Source: Betaproteobacteria bacterium GR16-43
GTDB taxonomy: Bacteria; Pseudomonadota; Gammaproteobacteria; Burkholderiales; Usitatibacteraceae
Assembly (NCBI GenBank): GCA_001953215.1
Contig: CP019169.1
Span: 744,001-808,000 of the forward strand
Reading direction: 5' to 3'
DNA: 64,000 nucleotides
Under the pieces are notes generated by a model. It saw only the letters and a program-made list of their open reading frames with translations. It had not been told where the DNA came from and made no database searches. The translations under genes and the position numbers were made by a program. Below are positions 41,918-51,082 of the stretch, piece after piece. Positions within the stretch are counted from its first letter, which is position 1; every line of letters starts with the position of its first letter.

Positions 41918-42889
41918 TCACTCGGCCAGGGAACCGGTGATCGCCGCGATGCGCTTCATCGCCGCGTCGTCGAGTTTCGGGATGATCGCCGCCGCCTTCA
42001 TGTTCTCCGTCACCTGCTCGGGCTTCGAGGCGCCCGTGATCACGGTCGAGACGTTCGGGTTCTTCGAGCACCAGGCGATGGCGAGTTGCGCCAAGGAACA
42101 GTCGAGGTCCTTCGCGACCGCCTCGAGCTTGCCCACCGCATCGTTCGCGGCCTTGTCCGTCAACTTGGGCAACAGGAATTTCATGCGCTCGATCGCGCCG
42201 CGGCTGCCGGCGGGAACACCGGTGCGGTACTTCCCCGTGAGCAGTCCCGAAGCAAGGGGGCTCCACGTCGTGAGGCCCAGGCCGATGTCCTTGTAGAGCT
42301 TCCCATACTCGTCCTCGACCCGCTTGCGGTGGAAGACGTTGTACTCGGGCTGCTCCATCAGCGGCTTGTGCAGGTGGTGCTTCTCCGCGACGTCGTACGC
42401 CGCGCGAATGCTCGCCGCGTCCCACTCGGAAGTGCCCCAGTAGAGCGCCTTGCCGCGCGCGATGATGTCGTGCATCGCCCACACCGTTTCCTCGATGGGC
42501 GTGTGCGGATCGGGGCGGTGGCAATAGACGAGGTCCACGTACTCCATCTGCAGGCGCTTCAACGAGGCGTCGATCGAGCCCAGCAGGTATTTGCGGTTCA
42601 GCGTATTGCGGGTGTTCGGGCCGTCGGAGAGGCCCCAATAGAACTTGGTCGAGACCACGTACTTCAAGCGCGGCCAGCCGAGCTGCTTCAGCGCGTCGCC
42701 CATGATCTCTTCGCTCTTGCCGTTGGCGTAGATCTCGGCGTTGTCGAAGAAGTTCACGCCGGCATCCCACGCGGCGGCCATGCACGCCTTGGCCGCGCCC
42801 GTGTCCATCTGGTTGCCGTACGTCACCCACGAGCCGAACGAGAGTTCGCTCACCTTGAGGCCGGAACGGCCGAGTCGTCGATAGTCCAT
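41918..42889 (-). CDS. Aldo/keto reductase (KCNAB/YghZ-like), 323 aa
   Basis: NADPH-dependent reductase with a TIM barrel. Asp49 and Tyr54 ([11 protein letters not shown]) and Lys in VVSTKFYWG form the catalytic set with His in VYCHRPDPH. The sequence belongs to the potassium-channel beta-subunit-like branch. First gene of the four-gene minus-strand unit with AtuA and Bug receptor, fitting reduction of a carbonyl intermediate. Confidence 0.92.
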   Translation of the reverse strand: MDYRRLGRSGLKVSELSFGSWVTYGNQMDTGAAKACMAAAWDAGVNFFDNAEIYANGKSEEIMGDALKQLGWPRLKYVVSTKFYWGLSDGPNTRNTLNRKYLLGSIDASLKRLQMEYVDLVYCHRPDPHTPIEETVWAMHDIIARGKALYWGTSEWDAASIRAAYDVAEKHHLHKPLMEQPEYNVFHRKRVEDEYGKLYKDIGLGLTTWSPLASGLLTGKYRTGVPAGSRGAIERMKFLLPKLTDKAANDAVGKLEAVAKDLDCSLAQLAIAWCSKNPNVSTVITGASKPEQVTENMKAAAIIPKLDDAAMKRIAAITGSLAE

Positions 42890-42966
42890 GCGCAGATTAT
42901 AGACGCCGTAACAACGTACTTTTTGAATGGGATTAATCTCGACGGATACAACCCGCCGGGACTTCC

Positions 42967-43461
42967 ATGAGAACCATCGCCGCGTGCCTTGCCTCGTTTG
43001 CTGTCTCGCTCGCCTTCGCGCAGGCGCCGCAAGTCCAACCTCCGAAAATTCCCGCCACGATTACCGACGCCGCGTGGCTGCAGGGCTACTGGATCGGCGA
43101 AGGCATGGGTGGCGTCGGCGAGGACAACTGGATGCCGCCCAGCAAGGGCGTGATGCTGGGAACCTTCCGCCTCACGAAGTCCGACGGCTCGAAGGAATTC
43201 TACGAATTGCTCGGCATCGAGGAATTCGAAGGGTCGTTGCGCCTGGTCGTGAAGCACTTCAATACCGACTGGGTCGGCTGGGAGGAGAAGGACTTCTCGT
43301 ACAAGTTCCGGCTGACGAAGCTCACGGCGGACGAGGTGGTGTTCGGCGCCCTCGCGTTCCAGCGCACGGCGCCCGACACCTTCATCTTCCGCATCACGAT
43401 GCGGCAGAAGGAAGGCCCGCCGAAAGTGGAGACGATCACCTTCCGCAAGAAGGCGCTGTAG
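42967..43461 (+). CDS. DUF6265-family exported protein, 164 aa
   Basis: After a signal peptide (residues 1-18) comes the family core [13 protein letters not shown] and a beta-barrel-like alternation ([40 protein letters not shown]). Members are lipocalin-like in appearance and of unknown function. Two bases upstream of an AraC gene, so co-transcribed. A second family member lies at 44422-44877. Confidence 0.8.
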   Translation: MRTIAACLASFAVSLAFAQAPQVQPPKIPATITDAAWLQGYWIGEGMGGVGEDNWMPPSKGVMLGTFRLTKSDGSKEFYELLGIEEFEGSLRLVVKHFNTDWVGWEEKDFSYKFRLTKLTADEVVFGALAFQRTAPDTFIFRITMRQKEGPPKVETITFRKKAL

Positions 43462-43463
43462 CG

Positions 43464-44282
43464 ATGCGCTACGCCGAGCACGCGCCGTGCGCGGAGCTCG
43501 CGGCGGTGGTGCGCTGCGTGTGGATCGGCGAGGATGCTTCGCCCGATCCTTCACCCCAGCCGATCGTCGGCGACGGCTGCCCCGAGTTGCTGGTGCACTT
43601 CGGTTCGCCGATGCACGAACGCGATGTGAAGGGGCGCGATGTCCCGCAGCCCCGCACGCTGGTCGCCGGGCAACTCACGCAACCGCTGTGGCTGCGTCCT
43701 TCGGGGCCGGTCGGTGTGCTCGGCGTTCGCTTCCATCCGTGGGCTGCGCATCGCGTGCTGCGCGTGCCGCTGGTGGATCTCACCGATCGCCGCGTGCCGC
43801 TGCGCGAGCTGATGGAAGGGGCCGAAGCGCTGGCGGATGCGGTTGCCGCGTGCGGCGACGATGCCGCGCGCGTCGGCGTCGCGGAGGCCTTCGTGCTTCG
43901 GCGCCTCGCCGAGCAGGATCCGGGCGACGATGCGGTGGTCGCGCAATGCGTGGCGCGCCTCGACCAGGCCCGCGCCGAACTCGATGCCCTCTCGATCGAC
44001 GAACTCGCCCGTGAAGCGAACGTGGGCCGCCGCCAGCTGGAGCGCCGCTTCGCCGAACGCGTGGGCGTTTCCCCGCGCGCCCTCGGGGGGATCCTCCGGC
44101 TGCGCCGCTTCTTCGACCAGCTCGATTTCGCCGGCGCCCCGCTCGTCGATGCCGCCCTCGCCGCCGGCTACTACGACCAGAGCCACTTCGCTCGCGAATT
44201 CCGCCGCTACGCCGGCCTCACGGCCACCGAGTTCCTCGCAACGCGGCCGGCGCTGGCCTCCGCCATCTTCGATCTGGGCTAA
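43464..44282 (+). CDS. AraC-family transcriptional regulator, 272 aa
   Basis: An N-terminal domain of the DUF6597 type (IVGDGCPELLVHFGSPMHER, GVLGVRFHPWAAHRVLRVPL) and a C-terminal AraC helix-turn-helix pair (about residues 170-265, DELAREANVGRRQLERRFAE and AALAAGYYDQSHFAREFRRY). Likely regulates the adjacent DUF6265 genes or a nearby transporter; ligand unknown. Confidence 0.9.
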   Translation: MRYAEHAPCAELAAVVRCVWIGEDASPDPSPQPIVGDGCPELLVHFGSPMHERDVKGRDVPQPRTLVAGQLTQPLWLRPSGPVGVLGVRFHPWAAHRVLRVPLVDLTDRRVPLRELMEGAEALADAVAACGDDAARVGVAEAFVLRRLAEQDPGDDAVVAQCVARLDQARAELDALSIDELAREANVGRRQLERRFAERVGVSPRALGGILRLRRFFDQLDFAGAPLVDAALAAGYYDQSHFAREFRRYAGLTATEFLATRPALASAIFDLG

Positions 44283-44296
44283 GGGACCAGCACCGT

Positions 44297-44346
44297 AATC
44301 GGGGTCAGTGTAGAAATATCTAGATATTTCTACACTGACCCCGATT
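44297..44346. repeat. Perfect 50-bp palindrome, GGGGTCAG type
   Basis: AATCGGGGTCAGTGTAGAAA continues into a perfect 25+25 inverted repeat with no loop. The arm matches the AAATCGGGGTCAG(G/T)GTAGAAATA subtype of 31982, 47150 and 53649. Confidence 0.95.
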
Positions 44347-44421
44347 TCGATGTCGCAAACGTACAAGCCACTCGGCGCCGGGAACCCTAGACTCCCGCCA
44401 CGACATCGAAACGGAGCTCCC

Positions 44422-44877
44422 ATGAAACTGCTGTTCGCCGCCGCAATGCTCGCGATCTCCACCGTCGCCACCGCGCAATCGCCCTCGCGGGTCGCGGCAC
44501 TCGAGTGGATGACCGGCACCTGGGTCCACGAGACGCCCGAGGGCCGCACGACGGAAACGTGGCTCGGACCCGGCAACGGCCTCATGGTCGCGGCCAACCT
44601 CGCGACGTGGAAGTCCGGACGCAAGTTCTTCGAGTTCCTGCGCATCGGCGATACGCCCGACGGTTTTTCGTACTACGCAAGCCCGGGCGGCAAGCCGGTC
44701 ACCGAGTTCAAGCTGAAGACGCTGGGCGATCGCAAGGTCGTGTTCGAGAACCCGCAGCACGATTTCCCGCAACGCATCCTCTACTGGCGCGATGGCGAGG
44801 CGCTCGTGGCGCGCATCGAAGGCACGGCCGGCGGGAAGGAGAAGGGCGAGGAGTGGAGGTTCGTGCGGCAGAAGTGA
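44422..44877 (+). CDS. DUF6265-family exported protein, 151 aa
   Basis: Signal peptide (MKLLFAAAMLAISTVATA) and the WMTGTWVHETPEGRTTETWL signature with later NPQHDFPQRILYWRDGEALV. Paralogue of the 42967 gene. The AraC gene lies between them. Function unknown; a lipid- or small-molecule-binding barrel is plausible. Confidence 0.82.
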   Translation: MKLLFAAAMLAISTVATAQSPSRVAALEWMTGTWVHETPEGRTTETWLGPGNGLMVAANLATWKSGRKFFEFLRIGDTPDGFSYYASPGGKPVTEFKLKTLGDRKVVFENPQHDFPQRILYWRDGEALVARIEGTAGGKEKGEEWRFVRQK

Positions 44878-44882
44878 GCATC

Positions 44883-44974
44883 AAATAATTGGGGTCAGAC
44901 TCCCATTAAGTTAGTTCCTTTGATGCGGTATGCCGCATCCGAATTAACTTAATGGGAGTCTGACCCCAATTATT
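44883..44974. repeat. GGGGTCAG-type palindromic element, 92 bp
   Basis: The perfect arms begin AAATAATTGGGGTCAGACTC, with inner CATTAAGTTA. It lies just upstream of the MFS gene, whose GTG follows by 14 bases, so the element probably supplies the gene's leader. Confidence 0.93.
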
Positions 44975-44987
44975 TTAGAATCTCGAG

Positions 44988-46169
44988 GTGGATCACTCCC
45001 GCCGCAACGTCCTCCTCCTCGCCGCCTGCCAGGCCCTGCTGCTCACCAATGCGGTCACGCTGATCTCGGTGGGGGCGCTGGCGGGGTACGCGCTCGCCGA
45101 CAACAAGATCTTCGCCACGCTCCCGTCGGCCACCTACATCCTCGGCGGCTGGCTCTCGACAATGCCCGCCTCGCTCTGGATGAAGCGCGTGGGGCGGCGC
45201 AACGGCTTCCTCACCGGCGGTGCGTTCGGCCTCGCGGGGTCCGTGGTCGCCTCGCTGGGGATCGCGTTCGCCAGCCTGCCCATCCTCTGCGTGGGCACGA
45301 TGATCCTCGGCGTCTACAACGCGTTCGGCCTGTACTACCGCTTCGCCGCCGCGGACGTGGCGCCCCCCGACTTCAAGGCGCGCGCGATCTCCTTCGTGCT
45401 CGCGGGCGGCCTCCTCGGCGGGTTCATCGGCCCGAACGTGAGCAAGCTCACGGTCGATCTCCTCGCCCCGCGCTTCCTCGCCACGTACGCCTCGCTCTTC
45501 GTGTTCTGCCTCATCGCGATGGCGATCGTGTCGTTCCTGGCCGTGCCCACACCGAAGGCCGAGGGGCCCGGCGAGGCGGCCCGGCCCATGGGCGAGATCG
45601 CACGCCAGCCCACGTTCCTGGTCGCGGCCGGATGCTCGGCCATCGGCTATGGCGTGATGACGCTCCTCATGACCGCGACGCCGCTGGCGATGGGATTCTG
45701 CGGGTACCCGTACGCGGCTTCGGCGGGCGTGATCGCCGCGCACGTGGTCGCGATGTTCTCGCCGTCCTTCTTCACGGGTTCGCTCATCCAGCGCTTCGGC
45801 GTGCTCCCGGTGATCGTCACCGGGCTCCTGCTCGAGCTCTCCTGCGTCGGGATCGCGCTCTCCGGGCAGGAAGTGATGAACTTCTGGTGGGCGCTGGTCC
45901 TCCTCGGCCTGGGCTGGAACTTCACGTACGTCGGCGGCACGACGCTGCTCACCGAAGCGCATCGCCCGGCGGAGAAAGCGAAGGTGCAGGGCCTGAACGA
46001 GATGATCACCTTCGGCGTGCAGGCCATGGGTGCGCTCACCTCGGGCGTCTTGGTGAACACGGCCGGATGGGCCACACTCAACTACCTGGCGGCCCCGCTG
46101 CTCGTCCTGGCGGGAAGCTCGGCCGTGTGGCTCGCCTGGCGCCGGCGCGCGGTGCCGGCCGCCCCCTAG
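44988..46169 (+). CDS. Major facilitator superfamily permease, 393 aa
   Basis: Twelve hydrophobic segments. The MFS loop 2-3 motif is visible as MKRVGRRNGFLTGG, and the second-half counterpart as LIQRFGVLPV. Start is GTG at 44988; no ATG fits. Substrate unknown; the nearest functional types are YfcJ/Bcr-like drug or metabolite exporters. The 14-base spacing from a palindromic element means its ribosome binding region is supplied by sequence at the element edge (CTCGAG). Confidence 0.87.
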   Translation: MDHSRRNVLLLAACQALLLTNAVTLISVGALAGYALADNKIFATLPSATYILGGWLSTMPASLWMKRVGRRNGFLTGGAFGLAGSVVASLGIAFASLPILCVGTMILGVYNAFGLYYRFAAADVAPPDFKARAISFVLAGGLLGGFIGPNVSKLTVDLLAPRFLATYASLFVFCLIAMAIVSFLAVPTPKAEGPGEAARPMGEIARQPTFLVAAGCSAIGYGVMTLLMTATPLAMGFCGYPYAASAGVIAAHVVAMFSPSFFTGSLIQRFGVLPVIVTGLLLELSCVGIALSGQEVMNFWWALVLLGLGWNFTYVGGTTLLTEAHRPAEKAKVQGLNEMITFGVQAMGALTSGVLVNTAGWATLNYLAAPLLVLAGSSAVWLAWRRRAVPAAP

Positions 46170-46191
46170 GAACCGCAAGGAGATCGCGACG

Positions 46192-46656
46192 ATGAGCGAA
46201 GAATTCGAAGTCCACGTGGCCTGGCCGGCGGACGAAGCGTCCAAGCGTCCGCCCGACACGGTCTACTCCCGCGACAGCTGGCTCTCCGCGCCCGGCAAGC
46301 CGGAGGTGTTCGGCTCCTCGCCCCCGGCTTTCGGCGGCGACCCGAAGGGCTACAACCCCGAGGTGCTGCTGATCCTCTCGCTCTCGCAGTGCCACATGCT
46401 CACCTTCCTGGCGCTCGCCGCGAAGAACAAGCTCACGGTGCTGCACTACGAGGATCGCGCGATCGGCCGGCTCGGGAAGAACGCCGAGGGCAAGATGCAG
46501 ATGGTCGAGGTGCTCCTGAAGCCGAAGGTCACGATGCCCAAGGGCACCGATGCCGACGCGGTGAACTCGCTGCACAACCGCGCGCACTCGCTCTGCTTCA
46601 TGGCGAACTCCGTCAATTTCCCGGTCGAACGGGAACCGGAGCTGATCGAGCGGTGA
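46192..46656 (+). CDS. OsmC-family protein, 154 aa
   Basis: The two catalytic cysteines of OsmC/Ohr-type peroxidases are present: Cys67 (SLSQCHML) and Cys135 (HSLCFMANS), with FALAAKNK helix and YEDRAIGRLGKN loop. Would reduce organic hydroperoxides, or is a regulatory relative. The TGATG overlap links it to the YbaK-type gene. Confidence 0.92.
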   Translation: MSEEFEVHVAWPADEASKRPPDTVYSRDSWLSAPGKPEVFGSSPPAFGGDPKGYNPEVLLILSLSQCHMLTFLALAAKNKLTVLHYEDRAIGRLGKNAEGKMQMVEVLLKPKVTMPKGTDADAVNSLHNRAHSLCFMANSVNFPVEREPELIER

Positions 46657-47150
46657 TGGAAGGCTCGACCGGAGCGGCGCTCTCCGCGAGCGCGCGCCGC
46701 GTGCAGGACGCCCTCGCCGCGCTCGGACTGGATTGCGTCATCACCGAGCACGCCGCTTCCGCGCGCACCTCGCAGGAAGCGGCCGACCTCCTGGGCTGCA
46801 CGGTCGGGCAGATCGCGAAGTCGCTCGTGTTCCGTGGGACGTCGACGGGCGACCCGGTGCTGGTGATCGCGAGCGGCGCCAACCGCGTGGATGAAGCGAA
46901 GGTCGGCGCGCTGCTGGGCGAGCCGATCGGTCGCGCGAAACCCGAGTTCGTTCGCGAGGTGACGGGCTATGCGATCGGCGGCATTCCGCCCGTGGGCCAT
47001 GCGCGATCGATTCGCACCTTCGTCGATGCGGACCTCCTCGCGTTCGACGTGGTCTTCGCCGCCGGGGGAACGCCCAATGCGCTCTTCCCGATCAAACCCG
47101 CCGATCTGCTGCGCGTGTGCGGGAACGTGAAGGCCGACGTAAAGAATTAG
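46656..47150 (+). CDS. YbaK/EbsC-family protein (aminoacyl-tRNA deacylase-like), 164 aa
   Basis: The YbaK/ProX-like fold is clear: ARTSQEAADLLGCTVGQIAK, SLVFRG, LVIASGANRVDEAKVGALLG, FVREVTGYAIGGIPPVGHA. Related proteins hydrolyse mischarged Cys-tRNA-Pro or similar. The start at 46656 overlaps the OsmC stop (TGATG). A GTG at 46653 is possible. Confidence 0.9.
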   Translation: MEGSTGAALSASARRVQDALAALGLDCVITEHAASARTSQEAADLLGCTVGQIAKSLVFRGTSTGDPVLVIASGANRVDEAKVGALLGEPIGRAKPEFVREVTGYAIGGIPPVGHARSIRTFVDADLLAFDVVFAAGGTPNALFPIKPADLLRVCGNVKADVKN

Positions 47151-47236
47151 GGCAAACAAAATCGGGGTCAGGGTAGAAATAAGTGCTGTGCAACGCGCAG
47201 CATTTATTTCTACCCTGACCCCGATTTTGTTTGCCC
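47150..47236. repeat. GGGGTCAG-type palindromic element, 87 bp
   Basis: The arms GGGCAAACAAAATCGGGG and its complement enclose AGGGTAGAAATA and a loop around GCTGTGCAACGCGCAGC. The inner sequence is almost identical to 53649-53721. It overlaps the stop of the YbaK-type gene and nearly reaches the TfoX gene end. Confidence 0.93.
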
Positions 47237-47587
47237 CTACTTCTTTTTCTTGCGCTTTCGGAGGGCGGCGGCGTAGGCCAGGCGCGCCCACTCGAGCATC
47301 TCGCGCGGATTCTCGAGCGACTCCTCGGGGGCCTGGTAGTACGAGGTCACGATCGTCTCGCCGCTCTTGCTCTCCTGGAACACGAAGGGCTCCAGGCCGC
47401 GGGCCGTGAACGTGGCGCGGGTCTCGTCGTCGACCTTGAGGTAGAGCGTGTCGTCCGCGACGAGCGCGAAGAAGACCTCGCCGTGCCACAAACCCCAGGC
47501 GCCGAACATGGGCTTTGTGCGCACCGGCCCGAAGTCGCGCATCGTCTCGATGACGTGTTCGACGAATTCGGGGGGCTTCTTCGGCAT
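47237..47587 (-). CDS. TfoX/Sxy N-terminal family protein, 116 aa
   Basis: The TfoX N-terminal domain: EFVEHVIETMRDFGPVRTKP, MFGAWGLWHGEVFFALV and YYQAPEESLENPREMLEWAR. In Haemophilus and Vibrio, TfoX activates competence genes; stand-alone N-domains are of unknown role. The C-terminus ends in a KRKKKK tail. Divergent from the DUF1203 gene. Confidence 0.9.
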   Translation of the reverse strand: MPKKPPEFVEHVIETMRDFGPVRTKPMFGAWGLWHGEVFFALVADDTLYLKVDDETRATFTARGLEPFVFQESKSGETIVTSYYQAPEESLENPREMLEWARLAYAAALRKRKKKK

Positions 47588-47665
47588 GAATTCGGTGTCC
47601 GGAAACGGCGAGATGGCGAAGGCGCATCGGTCCACGATGGCGCCATTCACCACCGAGGAGGTTAC

Positions 47666-48139
47666 ATGGCTTTCAGGATCACGGGTCTCTACCCCGCCGA
47701 GTTCGCGCCGCTCTACGACCTGGACGACGCAGCCCTCGCCAGGCACCGCGCCGTGCGCCGCATCTGCGACGGCAAGCCGGGCTTTCCCTGCCGCGTGAGC
47801 CTCGAGGATGCGGAGCCGGGAGAAGCGGTCCTGCTCCTCAACTACGAGCACCTGCCCGTCGACTCGCCGTATCGCTCCAGCCACGCCATCTACGTGCGGC
47901 CCGCGGTGAAGGCGCCGTTCGATGCGATCGATGTCGTGCCGCCGGCCCTGCGTTCGCGCCTCCTCTCGGTGCGGGCCTTCGACGCCAATGGCCACATCGT
48001 CGACGCGGAGATTACGGAGGGCGCCCAGGTCGAGCCGCTCATCGAACGTTTTTTCGCCCTACATGACGTCACGTATCTCCACGCCCACTTCGCGCGCCGG
48101 GGCTGCTTCGCCGCGCGGATCGACCGGCACGGTATTTAG
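47666..48139 (+). CDS. DUF1203-family protein, 157 aa
   Basis: The family core is visible in GKPGFPCRVSLEDAEPGEAV, LLNYEHLPVDSPYRSSHAIYVR and YLHAHFARRGCFAARIDRHG. Ribosome binding site GAGGAGG just upstream of the ATG. No activity known for the family. The next feature is a palindromic element covering its stop codon. Confidence 0.9.
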   Translation: MAFRITGLYPAEFAPLYDLDDAALARHRAVRRICDGKPGFPCRVSLEDAEPGEAVLLLNYEHLPVDSPYRSSHAIYVRPAVKAPFDAIDVVPPALRSRLLSVRAFDANGHIVDAEITEGAQVEPLIERFFALHDVTYLHAHFARRGCFAARIDRHGI

Positions 48140-48201
48140 GGTCAGCACGTTAACCCAGTTATCGTCCTGACCCTGAATGCAGTTATCGTGCTGACCCTAA
48201 A
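48135..48201. repeat. Palindromic element, AGGGTCAGCACG type
   Basis: The arms TTTAGGGTCAGCACG and CGTGCTGACCCTAAA enclose two direct copies of AGTTATCGT(C/G)CTGACCCT. It shares only the GGTCAG core with the GGGGTCAG elements. It contains the stop codon of the DUF1203 gene. Confidence 0.88.
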
Positions 48202-48256
48202 TCTGATGTCCGGAAATGGCGAGCCGCAAGGCTCGCCCGGGCGGATAATGGCCACC

Positions 48257-49687
48257 ATGAACCTCGACTCCGACCAGTGCTATCGCGCGCTGCTCTCCCA
48301 CGACGCCCGCTTCGACGGCCGCTTCTTCGTGGGGGTGCGCACCACGCGCATCTACTGCCGCCCGGTGTGCACGGTGAAGCCGCCGCTCGCGAAGAACTGC
48401 CGCTACTTCCAGAGCGCCGCGGCGGCGGAGATCGAGGGATTCCGCCCGTGCCTGCGCTGCCGGCCCGAGCTCGCACCCGGATTCGCGGCCGTCGATGCGA
48501 ATCGCCGCCTCGCGCAATCGGCCGCGCGCCTCATCGACGACGGCAAGTTGCAGGAGTCGAGCCTCGAGGACCTGGCGGCGCACCTCGCCGTCACCGACCG
48601 CCACCTGCGCCGCGTGTTCCAGCAGGAGTTCGGCGTCTCGCCGGTCGAGTACGCGCAGACGCAGCGCCTGCTCCTCGCGAAGCGCCTGCTCACGGACACC
48701 GACATGACGGTGCTCGACGCCGCGCTCGCCAGCGGCTTCGCGAGCCTGCGCCGCTTCAACGACCTCTTCCGCAAGCGCTATCGGATGACGCCCGGCGAGC
48801 TGCGAAAGACGGGCGAGCGCAAGCGCCCGACGGATCGCCTCAGCTTCGACCTCGCCTACCGTCCGCCCTACGACTGGCCCTCGACGCTGGCCTTCCTCGC
48901 CAAGCGCGCGATCGCGGGCGTGGAAACGGTCGACGACAAGCGCTACCGCAGGACGCTGCGTGCGGGAAAGCTCGCGGGCTGGATCGAAGTCGCACCCGCG
49001 CCGAAGCGAGATGCACTGCGCGTCACCGTCAGCGCCTCACTCTCCACCGCGATCCCGGGCGTGCTTTCGCGCGTGAAGGCGCTCTTCGATCTCGCGTGCA
49101 ATCCGGTCGAGATCACCGAAGCCCTGGGCCCGCTCGCGAAAGCCAACCCCGGTCTTCGCCTGCCCGGCGCGGTCGACGGCTTCGAGATCGCCGTGCGCGC
49201 CATCCTCGGCCAGCAGGTCACGGTGAAGGCCGCCATCACGATCGCGGGCCGCTTCGTGAACGCGTTCGGCGATGTCCATGAAACGCCGCACGCAGGCCTC
49301 ACGCGCCTCTTCCCGAAACCCGCGGCGATCGCGACCCTCACGCAGGACGACGTCGCGAAGCACGGCATCATCGCCACGCGTGCGCGGGCCATCATCGAGC
49401 TCGCCCGCGCGCTCGTCGAGGATCGGCTTTCGCTCGAGCCCACGGCCGAAGTCGAAGCCACGCTCGCCGCCCTCGAAGCCATTCCCGGCGTGGGCCCCTG
49501 GACCGCGCAGTACATCGCCATGCGCGCCCTCGCCTGGCCCGACGCATTCCCGCATCCCGACGTCGCCGTGCTGAAGGCGATGCGCCACGACAAGCCGCGC
49601 GACGCCCTCGCCAACGCCGAAGCCTGGCGACCCTGGCGCGCCTACGCCGTGCTCCACCTGTGGAAGTCCCTGGAGAAGACACCATGA
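48257..49687 (+). CDS. Ada-type/AlkA fusion: DNA-3-methyladenine glycosylase II, 476 aa
   Basis: The N-terminal Ada zinc domain has four cysteines (34, 38, 65, 68; YCRPVC and RPCLRC), with an AraC helix-turn-helix (about residues 85-180) next. The C-terminal half is AlkA: substrate-binding AlkA-N, then helix-hairpin-helix (EAIPGVGPWTAQYIAMRAL) and catalytic Asp in FPHPDVAVLK. Such a fusion would sense methyl phosphotriesters, activate transcription and excise methylated bases. Start chosen at MNLDSDQ (48257). Overlaps ogt by ATGA. Confidence 0.93.
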   Translation: MNLDSDQCYRALLSHDARFDGRFFVGVRTTRIYCRPVCTVKPPLAKNCRYFQSAAAAEIEGFRPCLRCRPELAPGFAAVDANRRLAQSAARLIDDGKLQESSLEDLAAHLAVTDRHLRRVFQQEFGVSPVEYAQTQRLLLAKRLLTDTDMTVLDAALASGFASLRRFNDLFRKRYRMTPGELRKTGERKRPTDRLSFDLAYRPPYDWPSTLAFLAKRAIAGVETVDDKRYRRTLRAGKLAGWIEVAPAPKRDALRVTVSASLSTAIPGVLSRVKALFDLACNPVEITEALGPLAKANPGLRLPGAVDGFEIAVRAILGQQVTVKAAITIAGRFVNAFGDVHETPHAGLTRLFPKPAAIATLTQDDVAKHGIIATRARAIIELARALVEDRLSLEPTAEVEATLAALEAIPGVGPWTAQYIAMRALAWPDAFPHPDVAVLKAMRHDKPRDALANAEAWRPWRAYAVLHLWKSLEKTP

Positions 49688-50193
49688 CGACCAAGTACAC
49701 CCGGTTCGAAACGCCCCTCGGCACCATGTTCGCCGTGGCCACCGACGGCGAGATCACGCGCCTGGATTTCACCGACGCGAAGTACGTCGCGAAACTCGCC
49801 GACGACGCGAAGGAAGACCGCAACGACCCCGCGCTCGCGCGCTGCGCCCGGCAAGTGGCCGAGTATTTCGCGGGAAAGCGCGACGCGTTCGACCTGCCGT
49901 TCGCCCCGCAGGGCACCGACTTCCAGAAACGCATCTGGCGGGAGATCGCGAAGGTGCGCTTCGGCAAGACCATCACCTACTCGGAGCTCGCGAAGCGCGC
50001 CGGCGCCGAAGGCTCCGCGCGTGCCGCCGGCGCGGCCACCGGACGCAATCCGATCGCCGTGGCGATTCCGTGCCATCGCATCGTCGGCGCGGACGGCAGC
50101 CTCACCGGATACGCGGGCGGCCTTCCGCGCAAGACGAAGCTGCTCGAACTCGAAGGCGTGCTGCGGGGCGCGCGGCAGGGCGCACTCCTCTGA
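49684..50193 (+). CDS. ogt: Methylated-DNA--protein-cysteine methyltransferase
   Basis: Removes O6-methylguanine by suicidal transfer to Cys130 in the signature IPCHRIV, with following GSLTGYAGGLPRK. The N-terminal domain is short, giving the Ogt/MGMT form of about 170 aa. The ATG overlaps the stop of the Ada-AlkA gene, and the EamA gene start overlaps its own stop, forming an adaptive-response operon. Confidence 0.95.
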   Translation: MTTKYTRFETPLGTMFAVATDGEITRLDFTDAKYVAKLADDAKEDRNDPALARCARQVAEYFAGKRDAFDLPFAPQGTDFQKRIWREIAKVRFGKTITYSELAKRAGAEGSARAAGAATGRNPIAVAIPCHRIVGADGSLTGYAGGLPRKTKLLELEGVLRGARQGALL

Positions 50194-51077
50194 AGCCCTC
50201 CGACATCGCGCGCCTGGTCGCCCTCGCGGCGATGTGGGGCGCGTCGTATCTCTTCATGCGCAAGGCCGTGCCGTACTTCGGTCCCGTGGCCCTGATCGAG
50301 CTGCGCGTGCTCTTCGGCGGCTTGATCCTGTTCGCCTACGTGACCGCGATGCGCGGCACGGTCGGCTGGCGGGAACACGGGCGCGCTTATCTCTTCGTCG
50401 GCGCCATCGGGCTCGCGTTGCCGTTCGTGTTGATCGCGCAGGCGCTGACCACGATCGACGCCTCGACCGCCGTGATCCTGAACGCCCTCTCGCCACTCTT
50501 CGCCTCGCTGGTGGCCGCGGTGTGGATCCGCGAGCCGCTCACGGCCCCGAAGGTGACCGGGATCCTGCTCTGCCTCGTGGGAACCGCGGTGCTCGTCGGA
50601 TGGACGCCGAAGCCGATGAGCGGCCGCGAACTGCTCGCCGCTTCGTGCTGCGTCCTCGCGACCGCGCTCTACGGCTACACGATCGTGTTCACCAAGGTGA
50701 AGCTGAAGGGTGCGAGCCCGATCGGGACTTCGGCGGGAACGCTGCTCATGGCGGCGGTGGCGCTCGCGCCGTTCGTGCTCGTCGTGCCGCCCGCCCACCC
50801 GATCGGCGAAGCGCCGGCCATCGCGTGGTTCTGCGTCGCCGGCCTCGCGATCATCTCCACGGCGATGGCGTTCATCCTCTACTACCGCCTCATCGCCGAC
50901 GTGGGTCCCGTGAAGGCGATCACCGTCACGCTCCTCGTGCCGATCTTCGGGATGGTGTGGGGCGTGATCTTCCTCGGGGAACCGGTCACCCCGGGGCGCA
51001 TCGCGGGCTGCGCGATCATCCTCGCGGGGTGTTCCCTCATCCTGGGCCTCGTGCCGGTTCGCCGCTTCGCGGGCTAA
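50190..51077 (+). CDS. EamA/DMT-family transporter, 295 aa
   Basis: Ten hydrophobic segments arranged as two EamA repeats (MWGASYLFMRKAVPYFGPV and VLATALYGYTIVFTKVKLKG). The first TM begins almost immediately after LKPSDIARLV. The only fitting start is the CTG at 50190, overlapping the ogt stop as CTGA; the ATG at 50070 would add 40 Arg-rich residues translated from inside ogt. Substrate unknown. Co-translation with repair genes may point to export of an alkylating or amino-acid-like compound. Confidence 0.88.
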   Translation: MKPSDIARLVALAAMWGASYLFMRKAVPYFGPVALIELRVLFGGLILFAYVTAMRGTVGWREHGRAYLFVGAIGLALPFVLIAQALTTIDASTAVILNALSPLFASLVAAVWIREPLTAPKVTGILLCLVGTAVLVGWTPKPMSGRELLAASCCVLATALYGYTIVFTKVKLKGASPIGTSAGTLLMAAVALAPFVLVVPPAHPIGEAPAIAWFCVAGLAIISTAMAFILYYRLIADVGPVKAITVTLLVPIFGMVWGVIFLGEPVTPGRIAGCAIILAGCSLILGLVPVRRFAG

Positions 51078-51082
51078 GGCAA

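Noticed and set aside
47150-47236. The GGGGTCAG elements as simple rho-independent terminators
   Set aside because: They have no consistent T runs, occur between same-direction genes and inside a coding sequence, and share conserved arm sequence beyond pairing. They may act as terminators but are better classed as dispersed repeats.
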